NCBI GenBank assembly: GCA_004555425.1
Contig: SFID01000015.1
Span: 1 to 24,824, forward strand
Length of the DNA stretch: 24,824 nucleotides
DNA from: Bacteroidales bacterium
GTDB taxonomy: Bacteria > Bacteroidota > Bacteroidia > Bacteroidales > Bacteroidaceae
Reading direction: 5' to 3'
The translations under genes and the position numbers were made by a program. Position 1 is the stretch's first letter. Each line of letters opens with the position of its first letter. The notes beneath the pieces were generated by a model, which ran no database searches, was not told the origin of the DNA, and saw only the letters and a list, made by a program, of their open reading frames with translations. Below, piece by piece: positions 7,436-14,896 of this stretch.

Positions 7436-8413
7436 ATGAAACCCATCAAATTTGAAGCCCTCCTCAAAAATACCATCTGGGGAGGCAATGATATCAATCA
7501 TCTCAAGCAACTACCCGAAGGCACGAAGGCTGTCGGTGAGAGTTGGGAAATCTCCGGCGTGCCCGGCAACGAAACCATCGTGACCGCAGGCGATGACCTC
7601 GGTGCGACCCTGCCCGCCCTCATCCGCAAGTATGGTGCCACCCTCGTGGGACAGGCCAACTTCGAACGCTACGGTGAAACCTTCCCCCTGCTCATCAAGT
7701 TCATCTCGGCCGCACAGCCCCTCAGCATTCAGGTGCATCCCGATGATGCTATGGCCAATACGATGGGCCATCCCTTTGGCAAGACCGAGATGTGGTACAT
7801 CATCGGCACGCACGAGGGCGCAAGGCTCTGCTCGGGCTTTGCCCACGACTATTCGGCAGATGCCTACGCGCAGGGCGTTGAGGACGGCAGCATTGAAGAG
7901 CACCTGGCCTACCACACTACCCATGTGGGCGACTGCTTCTTCATCCCCGCAGGTCGCATCCACAGCATCGGCGCGGGCAACTTCCTCATCGAAATCCAGC
8001 AGAGCAGCAACGACACCTTCCGCGTGTACGACTTCAACCGCACCGACGACCTCGGCAACCGCCGCGAACTCCATGTCGAGCAAGCGCGTCAGGCTCTCAA
8101 CTTCAAGGCCGAGGCCGACTATCGCACGCACTACTCCGCCCGCCTCGGCGAGGCTTCGCTGATGGTGCAGTGTCCGCAGTTTACCACCCGCCTCATCCGC
8201 ACCGAGCAGACGATGCAGGTGGATTATGCCGCCATCGACTCCTTCGTCATCCTGATAGCCTACGAAGGCGAGGCCAAACTCACCGATGCCGAAGGCAATG
8301 AGGTATTCCTGCAAGCAGGCGAGAGCCTCCTGCTGCCCGCCTCCAACAGCGCACTCACCATCGAGCCGCAGGGCATCACCCGCTTCTCCTGCGTAGAAAC
8401 CTTCATCCCTTAA
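7436..8413 (+). CDS. manA: Mannose-6-phosphate isomerase, class I
   Basis: This zinc enzyme interconverts fructose 6-phosphate and mannose 6-phosphate, linking glycolysis with GDP-mannose/GDP-fucose precursors for glycans. The 325-aa length fits the short bacterial type I form. Zinc ligands are visible: Gln99 and His101 in LSIQVHPDD, Glu118 in GKTEMWYI, and His176 in FFIPAGRIHSIGAG. The arginine of TFRVYDFNR (about 196) fits the active-site arginine. ATG 7436 was chosen because MKPIKFEALLKNTIWGG is the normal family start; an upstream in-frame TTG at 7394 would add an unconserved tail. The AlkD-like gene follows 18 bp later, so the two probably share an mRNA. Confidence 0.94.
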   Translation: MKPIKFEALLKNTIWGGNDINHLKQLPEGTKAVGESWEISGVPGNETIVTAGDDLGATLPALIRKYGATLVGQANFERYGETFPLLIKFISAAQPLSIQVHPDDAMANTMGHPFGKTEMWYIIGTHEGARLCSGFAHDYSADAYAQGVEDGSIEEHLAYHTTHVGDCFFIPAGRIHSIGAGNFLIEIQQSSNDTFRVYDFNRTDDLGNRRELHVEQARQALNFKAEADYRTHYSARLGEASLMVQCPQFTTRLIRTEQTMQVDYAAIDSFVILIAYEGEAKLTDAEGNEVFLQAGESLLLPASNSALTIEPQGITRFSCVETFIP

Positions 8414-8431
8414 TCCTCCATTTCCCCGCCT

Positions 8432-9016
8432 ATGTCCGAAAACCCACAGACAGGTTGTCCCGAAGAGTTGGCCGACCAGTTGCGCTTCATCAAGCAATCC
8501 CTGCGCGGCATGATGAATGGCGTCCTCAGCCAATCCATGCGCGAGAAGGGACTGACGTACAAGGTCAACTTCGGCGTGGAAATGCCGCGCCTCTGCGAAT
8601 TTGCCGCCGAACTGCCCCATACCTCCGCTCTCGCCGCTGCGCTGTGGAAGGAAGACATCCGCGAGTGTCGCCTCCTGGCCGGCCTCTTGCAGCCCATCGA
8701 AGCCTTTCCCGCCGATTTAGCCGAGGTGTGGGTGGAACAGATGCGTTTCCCCGAAGAGGCCGCCTTCACCGTGCTCCACCTTTTCAGCCGTTTGCCCTAC
8801 GCCTCCACCGTTGCCTTTGAATGGGTGGCGCGCGAGGAGGAAATGTTCCAGCTCTGCGGCTGGTTGCTCCTCGGCCGCCTGATGGCACAAGGTATGCAGC
8901 CCGCACCGCGCGACCGCCAAGAACTCCTCGACCAGGCTCAGGCAGCCGTTGCAGGCCAGAATATGCACCTCCGCAATGCAGCCGCCAAGGTGCTCGTGCG
9001 CTTGGAAGAAGCGTAG
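8432..9016 (+). CDS. AlkD-like DNA alkylation repair family protein, probably non-canonical
   Basis: The 194-aa product is almost all alpha-helical. It resembles the HEAT-like repeat fold of AlkD 3-methyladenine glycosylases: MREKGLTYKVNFGVEMPRL, then SALAAALWKEDIRECRLLAG, matching the family pattern in which a helix ends in LW..GIHE.R.LA, then LAEVWVEQM. In AlkD a W-D-x-x-D-like stretch with the catalytic Asp should follow. Here it reads RFPEEAAFTVLHLF and I cannot find that Asp, so glycosylase activity is doubtful. It may bind DNA or act as a scaffold. The gene starts 18 bp after manA. The family call rests on pattern recognition only. Confidence 0.6.
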   Translation: MSENPQTGCPEELADQLRFIKQSLRGMMNGVLSQSMREKGLTYKVNFGVEMPRLCEFAAELPHTSALAAALWKEDIRECRLLAGLLQPIEAFPADLAEVWVEQMRFPEEAAFTVLHLFSRLPYASTVAFEWVAREEEMFQLCGWLLLGRLMAQGMQPAPRDRQELLDQAQAAVAGQNMHLRNAAAKVLVRLEEA

Positions 9017-9054
9017 GGCCCACAGCCAGCTCGCTGTCGCCCCGATGCATTGGT

Positions 9055-9092
9055 GAGAAATGTACCGCACCTTGCTTGCAAGGTGTGAGTAC
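9055..9092. repeat. Palindromic intergenic element, copy B (single unit)
   Basis: GAGAAATGTACCGCACCTTGC-TT-GCAAGGTGTGAGTAC carries the perfect stem ACCTTGC/GCAAGGT. It is a solitary unit of the family and lies 38 bp after the AlkD-like stop codon. Its left edge, GGTGAGAAATGTACCGC, is shared with copy E (reverse complement at 24470-24487). Confidence 0.8.
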
Positions 9093-9259
9093 AACGTTCT
9101 ATACATCCTTTATATTTAGGAATTGCTTTCTTTGCAATAGATCATCGGCGGGCTGCAACATGGACAGCCGCAACGCTTGATTCGCCCTCGGCAGTTTCCG
9201 ATTCGGCAAAGGTCCATCCCGTTCGGGCGAGGGCTCTTCCCGTTTTTCTCAGGGATGTG

Positions 9260-9355
9260 GCCAGCGACCCGCGCCCGCAGGTCACGCGACCCGCGCCCGC
9301 AGGTCACGCGACCCGCGCCCGCAGGTCACGCGACCCGCGCCCGCAGGTCGCTGGC
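9260..9355. repeat. 22-bp GC-rich tandem repeat, four copies
   Basis: GACCCGCGCCCGCAGGTC occurs at 9266, 9288, 9310 and 9332 with ACGC between copies, giving a 22-bp period. The copies I read are identical. The array is bounded by an inverted pair GCCAGCGACC (9260-9269) and GGTCGCTGGC (9346-9355). Each junction can fold as GGTC-ACGC-GACC. The 450-bp space 9017-9465 otherwise holds only palindromic copy B; frames across the array are artefacts, since 22 is not a multiple of three. Confidence 0.92.
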
Positions 9356-9465
9356 AATCTCCCTTGCAAAAACGGAAAAGTCGGACCTGAAAACGGATAT
9401 CTGCCTTCCGCGCCTGCCGCCTTGCCCCTTTGCTCCGCTTCATAACCCTTCCCCTATCCCCCGCT

Positions 9466-10008
9466 ATGCGACGTCTTCTCCTGCTCCTGCCCCTCTGGAC
9501 GCTGCTCCTTGTTGCCTGCAACGACGAGAGCGACCATCTGTACAGCAGTTACCGCGCCTTCTTCCGCTATACCTATGTGGAAACCACGCCGCCCCTGCTC
9601 ACAGCCACGCGCAACCCCGGCATGTGGTGCGCCATCAACTTTCCCAATGGTAACTACCACTTCCTGCTCAACGATGGGCGCACCAGTTACACGCATCGCC
9701 CGACGGCAGCCGACAACTACGGGCGGCCCGAATGTATCGCAGGCTTCATTGTCGGCATGCCCAATATCCCAGATTTCAATGGGCAGTTTCCCGTGATGGC
9801 CTTCGACCTCGTGTGTCCCGAATGCTACACCGAGTCCAGCATTCAGCGTTCGCTCGCGATAGATGCCCAGGGCCGCGCCACTTGCAGCCGTTGCGGCCGC
9901 AAGTACGACCTCAACAACAGTGGCATTGTCGTAGGTGGAGACCAGGGCCGCCGCCTCTTCCGCTACCGCGTGGCTGCCAGCGGCAACAATCTCTATATCT
10001 CCAACTAG
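9466..10008 (+). CDS. Lipoprotein with a Rieske-like C-terminal half carrying two CxxC pairs
   Basis: The 180-aa product opens with MRRLLLLLPLWTLLLVAC, a lipoprotein signal with the acceptor Cys at 18. The C-terminal third (about 113-180) follows the Rieske ferredoxin layout: FDLVCPEC (Cys117, Cys120), a spacer, then ATCSRCGRKYDL (Cys140, Cys143), a GIVVGG turn, LFRYRV and a final strand NNLYIS. A Rieske centre needs C-x-H and C-x-x-H; both His positions are Cys here. So a 2Fe-2S Rieske cluster is unlikely, and zinc or a four-Cys iron site is more plausible. ATG 9466 gives the signal peptide; the upstream in-frame TTG at 9430 would place extra residues before it. glsA follows 44 bp downstream. 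Confidence 0.7.
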   Translation: MRRLLLLLPLWTLLLVACNDESDHLYSSYRAFFRYTYVETTPPLLTATRNPGMWCAINFPNGNYHFLLNDGRTSYTHRPTAADNYGRPECIAGFIVGMPNIPDFNGQFPVMAFDLVCPECYTESSIQRSLAIDAQGRATCSRCGRKYDLNNSGIVVGGDQGRRLFRYRVAASGNNLYISN

Positions 10009-10052
10009 GAAGGTCCACGGCCCTCACACCCAAGTCCAAAACCAACCCAATC

Positions 10053-10889
10053 ATGCAACCCGACAAAGCCCCCTTTCAGATAGACATCGATGAAATCCTG
10101 CGCTCCAAGGCAGGACCGAAAGCCAAGCGCATCCCCCGCTTTATCGTGGCGTGGCTCAAACGCCGCCTCCACCAAGACCAGGTGAACGACTTCCTGCGCA
10201 TCATTGGCGACAAAGAGGGCGTGCCTTGGCTCAAAGGTTGTCTGGATTTCCTGGATACGAAGTTGGAAGTCAAGGGATTGGAAAATCTGCCCTCCGATGC
10301 CGACGGCCGCCGCTTCACCTTCGTGAGCAATCATCCCCTAGGTGGACAGGACGGAGTGGCCCTGGGCTACGTGCTAGGTACGCACTACGATGGTCGCATC
10401 AAGTATCTGGTGAACGACCTGCTCATGTTCCTGCCCGGCCTCGCGCCGCTGTGTATTCCCATCAACAAGACGGGAAAGCAGAGCAGGCAGTTTCCTGCCA
10501 TGGTCGAAGCCGGATTTTCGGGCGATGACCATATATTGATGTTTCCCGCTGGCCTCTGCTCGCGCCGTAGGCACGGCGTGATTCGCGACCTGCCTTGGAA
10601 CAAGACCTTCATCACCAAGAGCGTGCAGCATCAGCGCGACGTGGTGCCCATCTATTTCAGCGGCCGCAACTCCAATAAGTTCTACACCATCGCCAATCTC
10701 TGCAAGATGTTTGGCCTGAAGTTCAACCTGGCCATGCTCTACCTGGTGGACGAACTCTTCAAGAACCAGCACAAGACCTTCGAGGTGCATATTGGCCGCC
10801 CCATCCCCTGGCAAACCTTCGATCGCAGCCGCACAGCCACTCAGTGGGCTGCCTACGTGCAGGACATTGTCTATCAATTGAAGCCCTGA
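10053..10889 (+). CDS. glsA: GlsA-like O-acyltransferase of glycine lipid synthesis
   Basis: This is a PlsC/LPLAT-type acyltransferase of 278 aa. The acyltransferase block reads FVSNHPLGGQDG, with His94 and Asp100 five residues apart, as I recall for this Bacteroidetes subfamily rather than the usual HX4D. Downstream are KYLVNDLLMFLPGLAPLCIPIN and a MFPAGLCSRR block, which serves as the usual FPEG-like motif. In Bacteroides thetaiotaomicron a neighbouring GlsA/GlsB pair makes glycine lipids: GlsB N-acylates glycine with a 3-hydroxy fatty acid, and GlsA then O-acylates that hydroxyl. The gene next door here is GlsB-like, which supports the assignment. It probably acts at the inner membrane surface. 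ATG 10053 gives a normal start 44 bp after the lipoprotein. Confidence 0.85.
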   Translation: MQPDKAPFQIDIDEILRSKAGPKAKRIPRFIVAWLKRRLHQDQVNDFLRIIGDKEGVPWLKGCLDFLDTKLEVKGLENLPSDADGRRFTFVSNHPLGGQDGVALGYVLGTHYDGRIKYLVNDLLMFLPGLAPLCIPINKTGKQSRQFPAMVEAGFSGDDHILMFPAGLCSRRRHGVIRDLPWNKTFITKSVQHQRDVVPIYFSGRNSNKFYTIANLCKMFGLKFNLAMLYLVDELFKNQHKTFEVHIGRPIPWQTFDRSRTATQWAAYVQDIVYQLKP

Positions 10890-10933
10890 CTATAGCACCT
10901 ACCTGTATTCTACCATACTTATTATAGCATCCA

Positions 10934-11923
10934 ATGATGGAACCAATCATCCCTCCCGTATCCCGCGAACTCCTCAAGGTCGAACTGACGCCCGAACGCC
11001 GTTTGCGGTCCACCAATAAGGCTGGCAACGAAATCTACATCGTGACCTGGCAGCAAGCACCCAACGTGGTGCGCGAGATAGGCCGCCTGCGCGAGATAGC
11101 CTTCCGCGCAGCAGGTGGCGGTACGGGCCTTGCGCTCGACCTCGACGAGTTCGATACGTGTGAACATCCCTATTACCAACTCATCGTCTGGTGTCCCGAA
11201 GACGAGCAAATCCTTGGCGGCTATCGCTTCCTGCCTGGCCGCGAGATGCAGTTTCGCCCCGACGGACAGCCACACTTGGCCACGGGCCACATGTTCCACT
11301 TCTCCCAGAAATTCATTGACGAATACCTGCGCGATACTGTGGAACTGGGCCGCTCCTTCGTCACCCTCGAATACCAGAGTACGCGCAGACTGGCCAAGAG
11401 CCTCTTTGCTCTCGACAATCTGTGGGACGGCCTGGGCGCGCTGACCGTGGTCATTCCCGGCCTGAAGTATTTCTTCGGCAAGATGACCATGTACCCCAGT
11501 TTCAATCGCCAGGCCCGCGATATGATTCTCTATTTCCTGAACAAGCACTTCGGCGACCCCGACCGCCTTGTCGTGGCCAACGAGCCCCTGCAACTGGATA
11601 CGTCCGACGAGGAACTGGCCGCCCTCTTCGTGGAGGACGACTTCCGCGCCGACTACCGCATTCTCAACACCGAGGTGCGCAAACTGGGCTTCAACATCCC
11701 GCCCCTCGTCAACGCCTATATGGGCCTGAGCCCCACGATGCGCAGTTTCGGCACCGCCATCAACCACGAATTTGGCGAGGTGGAGGAAACAGGCATCCTC
11801 ATAGCCGTGGACGAAATTCTGGAGGAGAAGCGTATGCGCCACATCGACACCTTCGCCGAAACCCACCCGATGAGCATTCAAGCCTTCGAGGACTTGTTCA
11901 TCCGCAACCGCACGGACTGGTAA
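10934..11923 (+). CDS. glsB: GlsB-like glycine N-acyltransferase (hemolysin/OlsB-type)
   Basis: The 329-aa product belongs to the GNAT-fold OlsB/hemolysin acyltransferase group. Typical blocks are LREIAFRAAGGGTG, then LDEFDTCEHPYYQLIVW, ILGGYRFLPG, VELGRSFVTLEYQ and the late segment VDEILEEKRMRHID. GlsB transfers a 3-hydroxyacyl chain to the amino group of glycine, giving the commendamide-type monoacyl lipid that GlsA completes. The gene starts 44 bp after glsA on the same strand. A second in-frame ATG lies one codon downstream (10937), so the exact start may be either. Palindromic element copy C begins 57 bp after the stop. A 427-codon opposite-strand frame here is a shadow. Confidence 0.87.
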   Translation: MMEPIIPPVSRELLKVELTPERRLRSTNKAGNEIYIVTWQQAPNVVREIGRLREIAFRAAGGGTGLALDLDEFDTCEHPYYQLIVWCPEDEQILGGYRFLPGREMQFRPDGQPHLATGHMFHFSQKFIDEYLRDTVELGRSFVTLEYQSTRRLAKSLFALDNLWDGLGALTVVIPGLKYFFGKMTMYPSFNRQARDMILYFLNKHFGDPDRLVVANEPLQLDTSDEELAALFVEDDFRADYRILNTEVRKLGFNIPPLVNAYMGLSPTMRSFGTAINHEFGEVEETGILIAVDEILEEKRMRHIDTFAETHPMSIQAFEDLFIRNRTDW

Positions 11924-11980
11924 AGGCGTGGGATAGATGTCCCACCAGAAACGCAATAGGAAGTTCGTACACCGAGGTGA

Positions 11981-12226
11981 GTAACGTACCGCACGTTGCT
12001 TGCAACGTGTGAGTAAGGTGTTCGTTCTCATTGAAAACGCAATGTACCGCACGTTGCTTGCAACGTGTGGCTCCGCGATTTTTTCATGTTTGTACCCATT
12101 ATATATATGGTATAAACACACCTCAATTCCGCGGAGCCACACGTTGCAAGCAACGTGCGGTACATTGCCTTGCAATGAGAACTCCTTACTCACACCTTGC
12201 AGCAAGGTGCGGTACTTTCACGTTAC
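11981..12226. repeat. Palindromic intergenic element, copy C (complete, four units)
   Basis: This is the fullest copy. The outer ends GTAACG (11981-11986) and CGTTAC (12221-12226) are inverted. Each is followed inward by a hairpin unit (TACCGCACGTTGC-TT-GCAACGTGTG on the left), then GTTCTCATTG-like sequence. The inner units form a perfect 39-bp inverted repeat, 12039-12077 with 12130-12168, around a 52-base AT-rich loop containing CATTATATATATGG. It lies between glsB and rlmN and has no ORF of its own. The size, inverted ends and absence of coding suggest a MITE- or REP-like element. Confidence 0.92.
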
Positions 12227-12322
12227 TACCCCTACCTCCAACAATGAGCACAAACTCCTCGCCCAATCCGAAAGCTCAGCCCTTTCCGCAATCCCCGCTG
12301 CGCGCCTTTTCTAGCGGCTAAC

Positions 12323-12354
12323 CTTGTACAAGTCAGAAAAATCCCTTACTTTTG
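12323..12354 (+). promoter_or_regulatory. Promoter of rlmN
   Basis: CTTG (12323-12326), a 20-base spacer and TACTTTTG (12347-12354) fit the Bacteroidetes -33/-7 pattern. The rlmN ATG is at 12371, so the 5' leader should be only about 10 bases. Confidence 0.7.
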
Positions 12355-12370
12355 TACGCAAAAACCGAGT

Positions 12371-13450
12371 ATGACAGCGCAGGAAACCTCAGACAAAGTC
12401 GTTCTGCTGGGACAGAGCGAAACGGAACTCAAGCAGTTGGCCCAAGAAATGGGAATGCCTGCCTTTGTAGGTAAGCAGATGGCGCAGTGGCTGTATGCCA
12501 AGGGCGTGATGACCATTGATGAGATGACGAATATCTCGAAAGCCAACCGAGAACGCCTTGCCCAGCGCTGCACCATCGGTGCGCATGGTCCTGCCGAAGC
12601 CATGCACTCGGTGGATGGCACCATCAAATACCTCTATCGCACGCTCGACGGCCACTACATCGAAACGGTCTATATCCCCGACGGCGACCGCGCCACCTTG
12701 TGCGTCAGTTCGCAGGTGGGATGCAAGATGGGGTGCGCCTTTTGTATGACAGGGCGACAAGGGTATGCCGCGTCGCTCTCGGCAGCTGAGATTCTCAACC
12801 AGATTTATGCCTTGCCCGAGCGCGAGACGCTGACCAACGTGGTCTTTATGGGGCAGGGCGAACCCTTTGACAATATCGACGCCGTGCTGCGCGCCACGGA
12901 GGTGCTCACCGCGCCGTGGGGCTTCGCGTGGAGCCCCAAGCGCATCACTGTTAGTACCGTCGGACTGCGTGCTGGTTTGCAGAGATTCCTTGACGAGAGC
13001 CGTTGCCATCTGGCTGTCAGCCTGCACCATCCCTTGCACGAGGGTCGCCAAGCCTTGATGCCAGCCGAGCGCGCCTTTCCCGCTAGCGAACTGGTGAACC
13101 TTCTGCGCCAGTACGATTTCTGCCGCCGCCGACCGATGAACGACGATAGTTCGCACCAGCGCCGCCTCAGTTTTGAGTACATCGTGTTCAAGGGTATCAA
13201 CGACAGTATGGACCATGCCCGCGCGCTGGTCTCCCTGCTCGATGGCCTGGACTGCCGCATCAACCTCATCCGCTTCCACGATATTCCCGACACTCCGCTC
13301 AAGGGCGTTGACGATGAGGCCATGCTGCGCTTTCGCGACTACCTCACGGGCCACGGCATCTTCACGACGATTCGCGCTTCGCGGGGACAGGACATCTACG
13401 CGGCTTGCGGCCTGCTCTCCACTAAGAAGCAGGAGGCCGAGAGGGGGTAG
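12371..13450 (+). CDS. rlmN: Dual-specificity 23S rRNA/tRNA adenine-C2 methyltransferase
   Basis: RlmN is a radical SAM enzyme that methylates C2 of A2503 in 23S rRNA and A37 in some tRNAs. The 359-aa product has the 4Fe-4S cluster motif C-x3-C-x2-C at Cys118, Cys122 and Cys125 in VGCKMGCAFCMTG. The two methyl-relay cysteines are present: Cys111 in ATLCVSSQ and Cys346 in IYAACGLLS. GQGEPFDN (SAM-binding region), STVGLRAGL and LAVSLHHP are also family blocks. It has its own promoter with a very short leader and no close partner gene. A hairpin-rich repeat follows directly at the stop codon. Confidence 0.96.
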   Translation: MTAQETSDKVVLLGQSETELKQLAQEMGMPAFVGKQMAQWLYAKGVMTIDEMTNISKANRERLAQRCTIGAHGPAEAMHSVDGTIKYLYRTLDGHYIETVYIPDGDRATLCVSSQVGCKMGCAFCMTGRQGYAASLSAAEILNQIYALPERETLTNVVFMGQGEPFDNIDAVLRATEVLTAPWGFAWSPKRITVSTVGLRAGLQRFLDESRCHLAVSLHHPLHEGRQALMPAERAFPASELVNLLRQYDFCRRRPMNDDSSHQRRLSFEYIVFKGINDSMDHARALVSLLDGLDCRINLIRFHDIPDTPLKGVDDEAMLRFRDYLTGHGIFTTIRASRGQDIYAACGLLSTKKQEAERG

Positions 13451-13630
13451 CGGTCGCTTTGCTCCCTTAGTTTCAACGGTCGCTTTGCTCCCTAGTTTCA
13501 GTGCAGCCTTCGGCTGCTAGTTTCAAGTTTCAACGGTCGCTTCGCTCCCTAGTTTCAACGCAGCCTTTGGCTGCTGGCTCGATAGTCTTTATCGTTGAGA
13601 GTTATCCTAGCCGTTGAGAGTTATCCTTGC
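13451..13630. repeat. Degenerate tandem hairpin repeats after rlmN
   Basis: Three copies of CGGTCGCTTTGCTCCCTAG (with T/C variation, at about 13451, 13477 and 13534) alternate with two copies of GCAGCCTTCGGCTGCTAG (13503 and 13560), joined by TTTCAA. GCAGCC-TTC-GGCTGC is a perfect hairpin. The block is followed by two 20-bp copies of CGTTGAGAGTTATCC(T)... (about 13592-13630). The region separates rlmN from pdxA and may end rlmN transcription, although there is no strong T-run. Confidence 0.75.
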
Positions 13631-13709
13631 CTTCTTTTCAACCCCGAATCCATTCAGCGCCCAGCGCGCCCCCTATACCTTATTATATATCTCCAAAATC
13701 AAAGATTCT

Positions 13710-14894
13710 ATGGTCAGAGACAATCGCATACATAATGTGCCTGCCGAACAAGCGCAGGATAATGCGCATGAGGCATCGCAAGCACCTAGTCGCCCACTGC
13801 TCAGAATAGGTATTACCCACGGCGATACCAATGGTGTGGGCTACGAGCTTATCCTGCGCAGTTTTGCCGACACCCTGATGTTTGATATGTGCACTCCTAT
13901 AATATATGGAGCGGCAAAGGTGGCCACCTACCATGCCAAAGCACTCGGCATAAAGCCCAATTTCTATTTTATCAACGCTGCCGAAGAGGCGATGGCCGAC
14001 CGCCTGAACCTTATCAACTGCTTCGACCACGAGGTGCCCGTTGAATGGGGAAAGAAAACGCCCGAAGCAGGTCACGCTGCCCTCGAAGCCCTCGAGCGCG
14101 CCGTTGAAGATTTGCGCGATGGCAAGATTGACGCTCTCGTGACCGCTCCCATTTGCAAGGAGTCCATGCACGAGGCCGGTTTCAAGTTTGCTGGGCACAC
14201 CGAATTTCTGGCCGAACGTCTGGGCAGCGCAAACCAGCATCCGCTGATGATACTCCAGAGCGACGTGATGCGCGTGGCCCTCGTCACGGTGCATTGCCCC
14301 GTCAGCCAAGTGGCCGCACAGCTGACCAGCGAAGGCATCGAAGAGCGCATTCGCGAGTTCTACGCCAGCCTGCGCCGCGACTACCTCCTGTCCACACCGC
14401 GTATTGCCGTCCTTTCGCTCAATCCCCATTGCGGCGATGGCGGAATGCTGGGCGACGAGGAGAAGAACGTGATTGCTCCAGCCGTTCACGCAGCCGTTGA
14501 GAGCGGCATCCCTTGCAACGGTCCTTTCTCGCCCGACGGTTTCTTCGGCGCGGGACTGTTCTCTCAGTTTGACGGCATCCTCGCCATGTACCACGACCAG
14601 GGCCTTATCCCCTTCAAAACCCTCTCCATGGATAGTGGGGTGAACTTCACCGCAGGCCTGTCCTACGTCCGCACATCGCCCGACCACGGCGTGGCCTTCG
14701 ACATCGCAGGCAAGGGCGAAGCCGACCTCTCCTCCTTCCGCAGTGCCATCTATGCAGCCGTAGATATTGTGCGCAACCGTCAAAGCGATGACGAAGCGCG
14801 CCAGAATCCCCTGCCCAAACTCTATCACGAGCGCCGCGAGGACAGCGAGCGTTCGCGTCATACGCTTCCGCAACCCGCCAAGTCTGAAGAATAA
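13710..14894 (+). CDS. pdxA: 4-hydroxythreonine-4-phosphate dehydrogenase
   Basis: PdxA oxidises 4-phosphohydroxy-L-threonine in the DXP-dependent PLP pathway and uses a divalent metal. The 394-aa product carries family blocks RIGITHGDTNGVGYELILR, TAPICKESMHEAGF, FAGHTEFLAERLG, LNPHCGDGG, MYHDQGLIPFK and SPDHGVAFDIAGKG. The histidines of GHTE, YHDQ and DHG fit the metal and substrate ligands. ATG 13710 leaves about 28 extra polar residues before the conserved start, a modest extension; the frame opens farther upstream at 13614 only with an unlikely sequence. The next gene begins 2 bp after the stop, so pdxA heads an operon with the nucleotidyltransferase and ATP-grasp genes. A CTTATTATATATC island lies about 20 bases upstream. 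Confidence 0.94.
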   Translation: MVRDNRIHNVPAEQAQDNAHEASQAPSRPLLRIGITHGDTNGVGYELILRSFADTLMFDMCTPIIYGAAKVATYHAKALGIKPNFYFINAAEEAMADRLNLINCFDHEVPVEWGKKTPEAGHAALEALERAVEDLRDGKIDALVTAPICKESMHEAGFKFAGHTEFLAERLGSANQHPLMILQSDVMRVALVTVHCPVSQVAAQLTSEGIEERIREFYASLRRDYLLSTPRIAVLSLNPHCGDGGMLGDEEKNVIAPAVHAAVESGIPCNGPFSPDGFFGAGLFSQFDGILAMYHDQGLIPFKTLSMDSGVNFTAGLSYVRTSPDHGVAFDIAGKGEADLSSFRSAIYAAVDIVRNRQSDDEARQNPLPKLYHERREDSERSRHTLPQPAKSEE

Positions 14895-14896
14895 TC

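Noticed and set aside
9260..9355. CRISPR array
   Set aside because: Spacers would be only 4 bases and identical; no cas genes are present. It is a tandem repeat.
9177..9653. Frames across the 22-bp repeats, with DPRPQVTRPAPAGHATRARR-type translation
   Set aside because: The 22-bp period is not a multiple of three, so the peptide repeat is just the DNA array read through in all frames.
10922..12205. 427-codon open frame opposite glsB
   Set aside because: Shadow of glsB extended through palindromic element copy C; its N-terminal part is translated repeat.
12000..12321. Two overlapping frames of about 100 codons between glsB and rlmN
   Set aside because: Both are translations of palindromic element copy C and disagree with any protein-like pattern.
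13683..14873. 396-codon open frame opposite pdxA
   Set aside because: Shadow of pdxA, without recognisable protein features.
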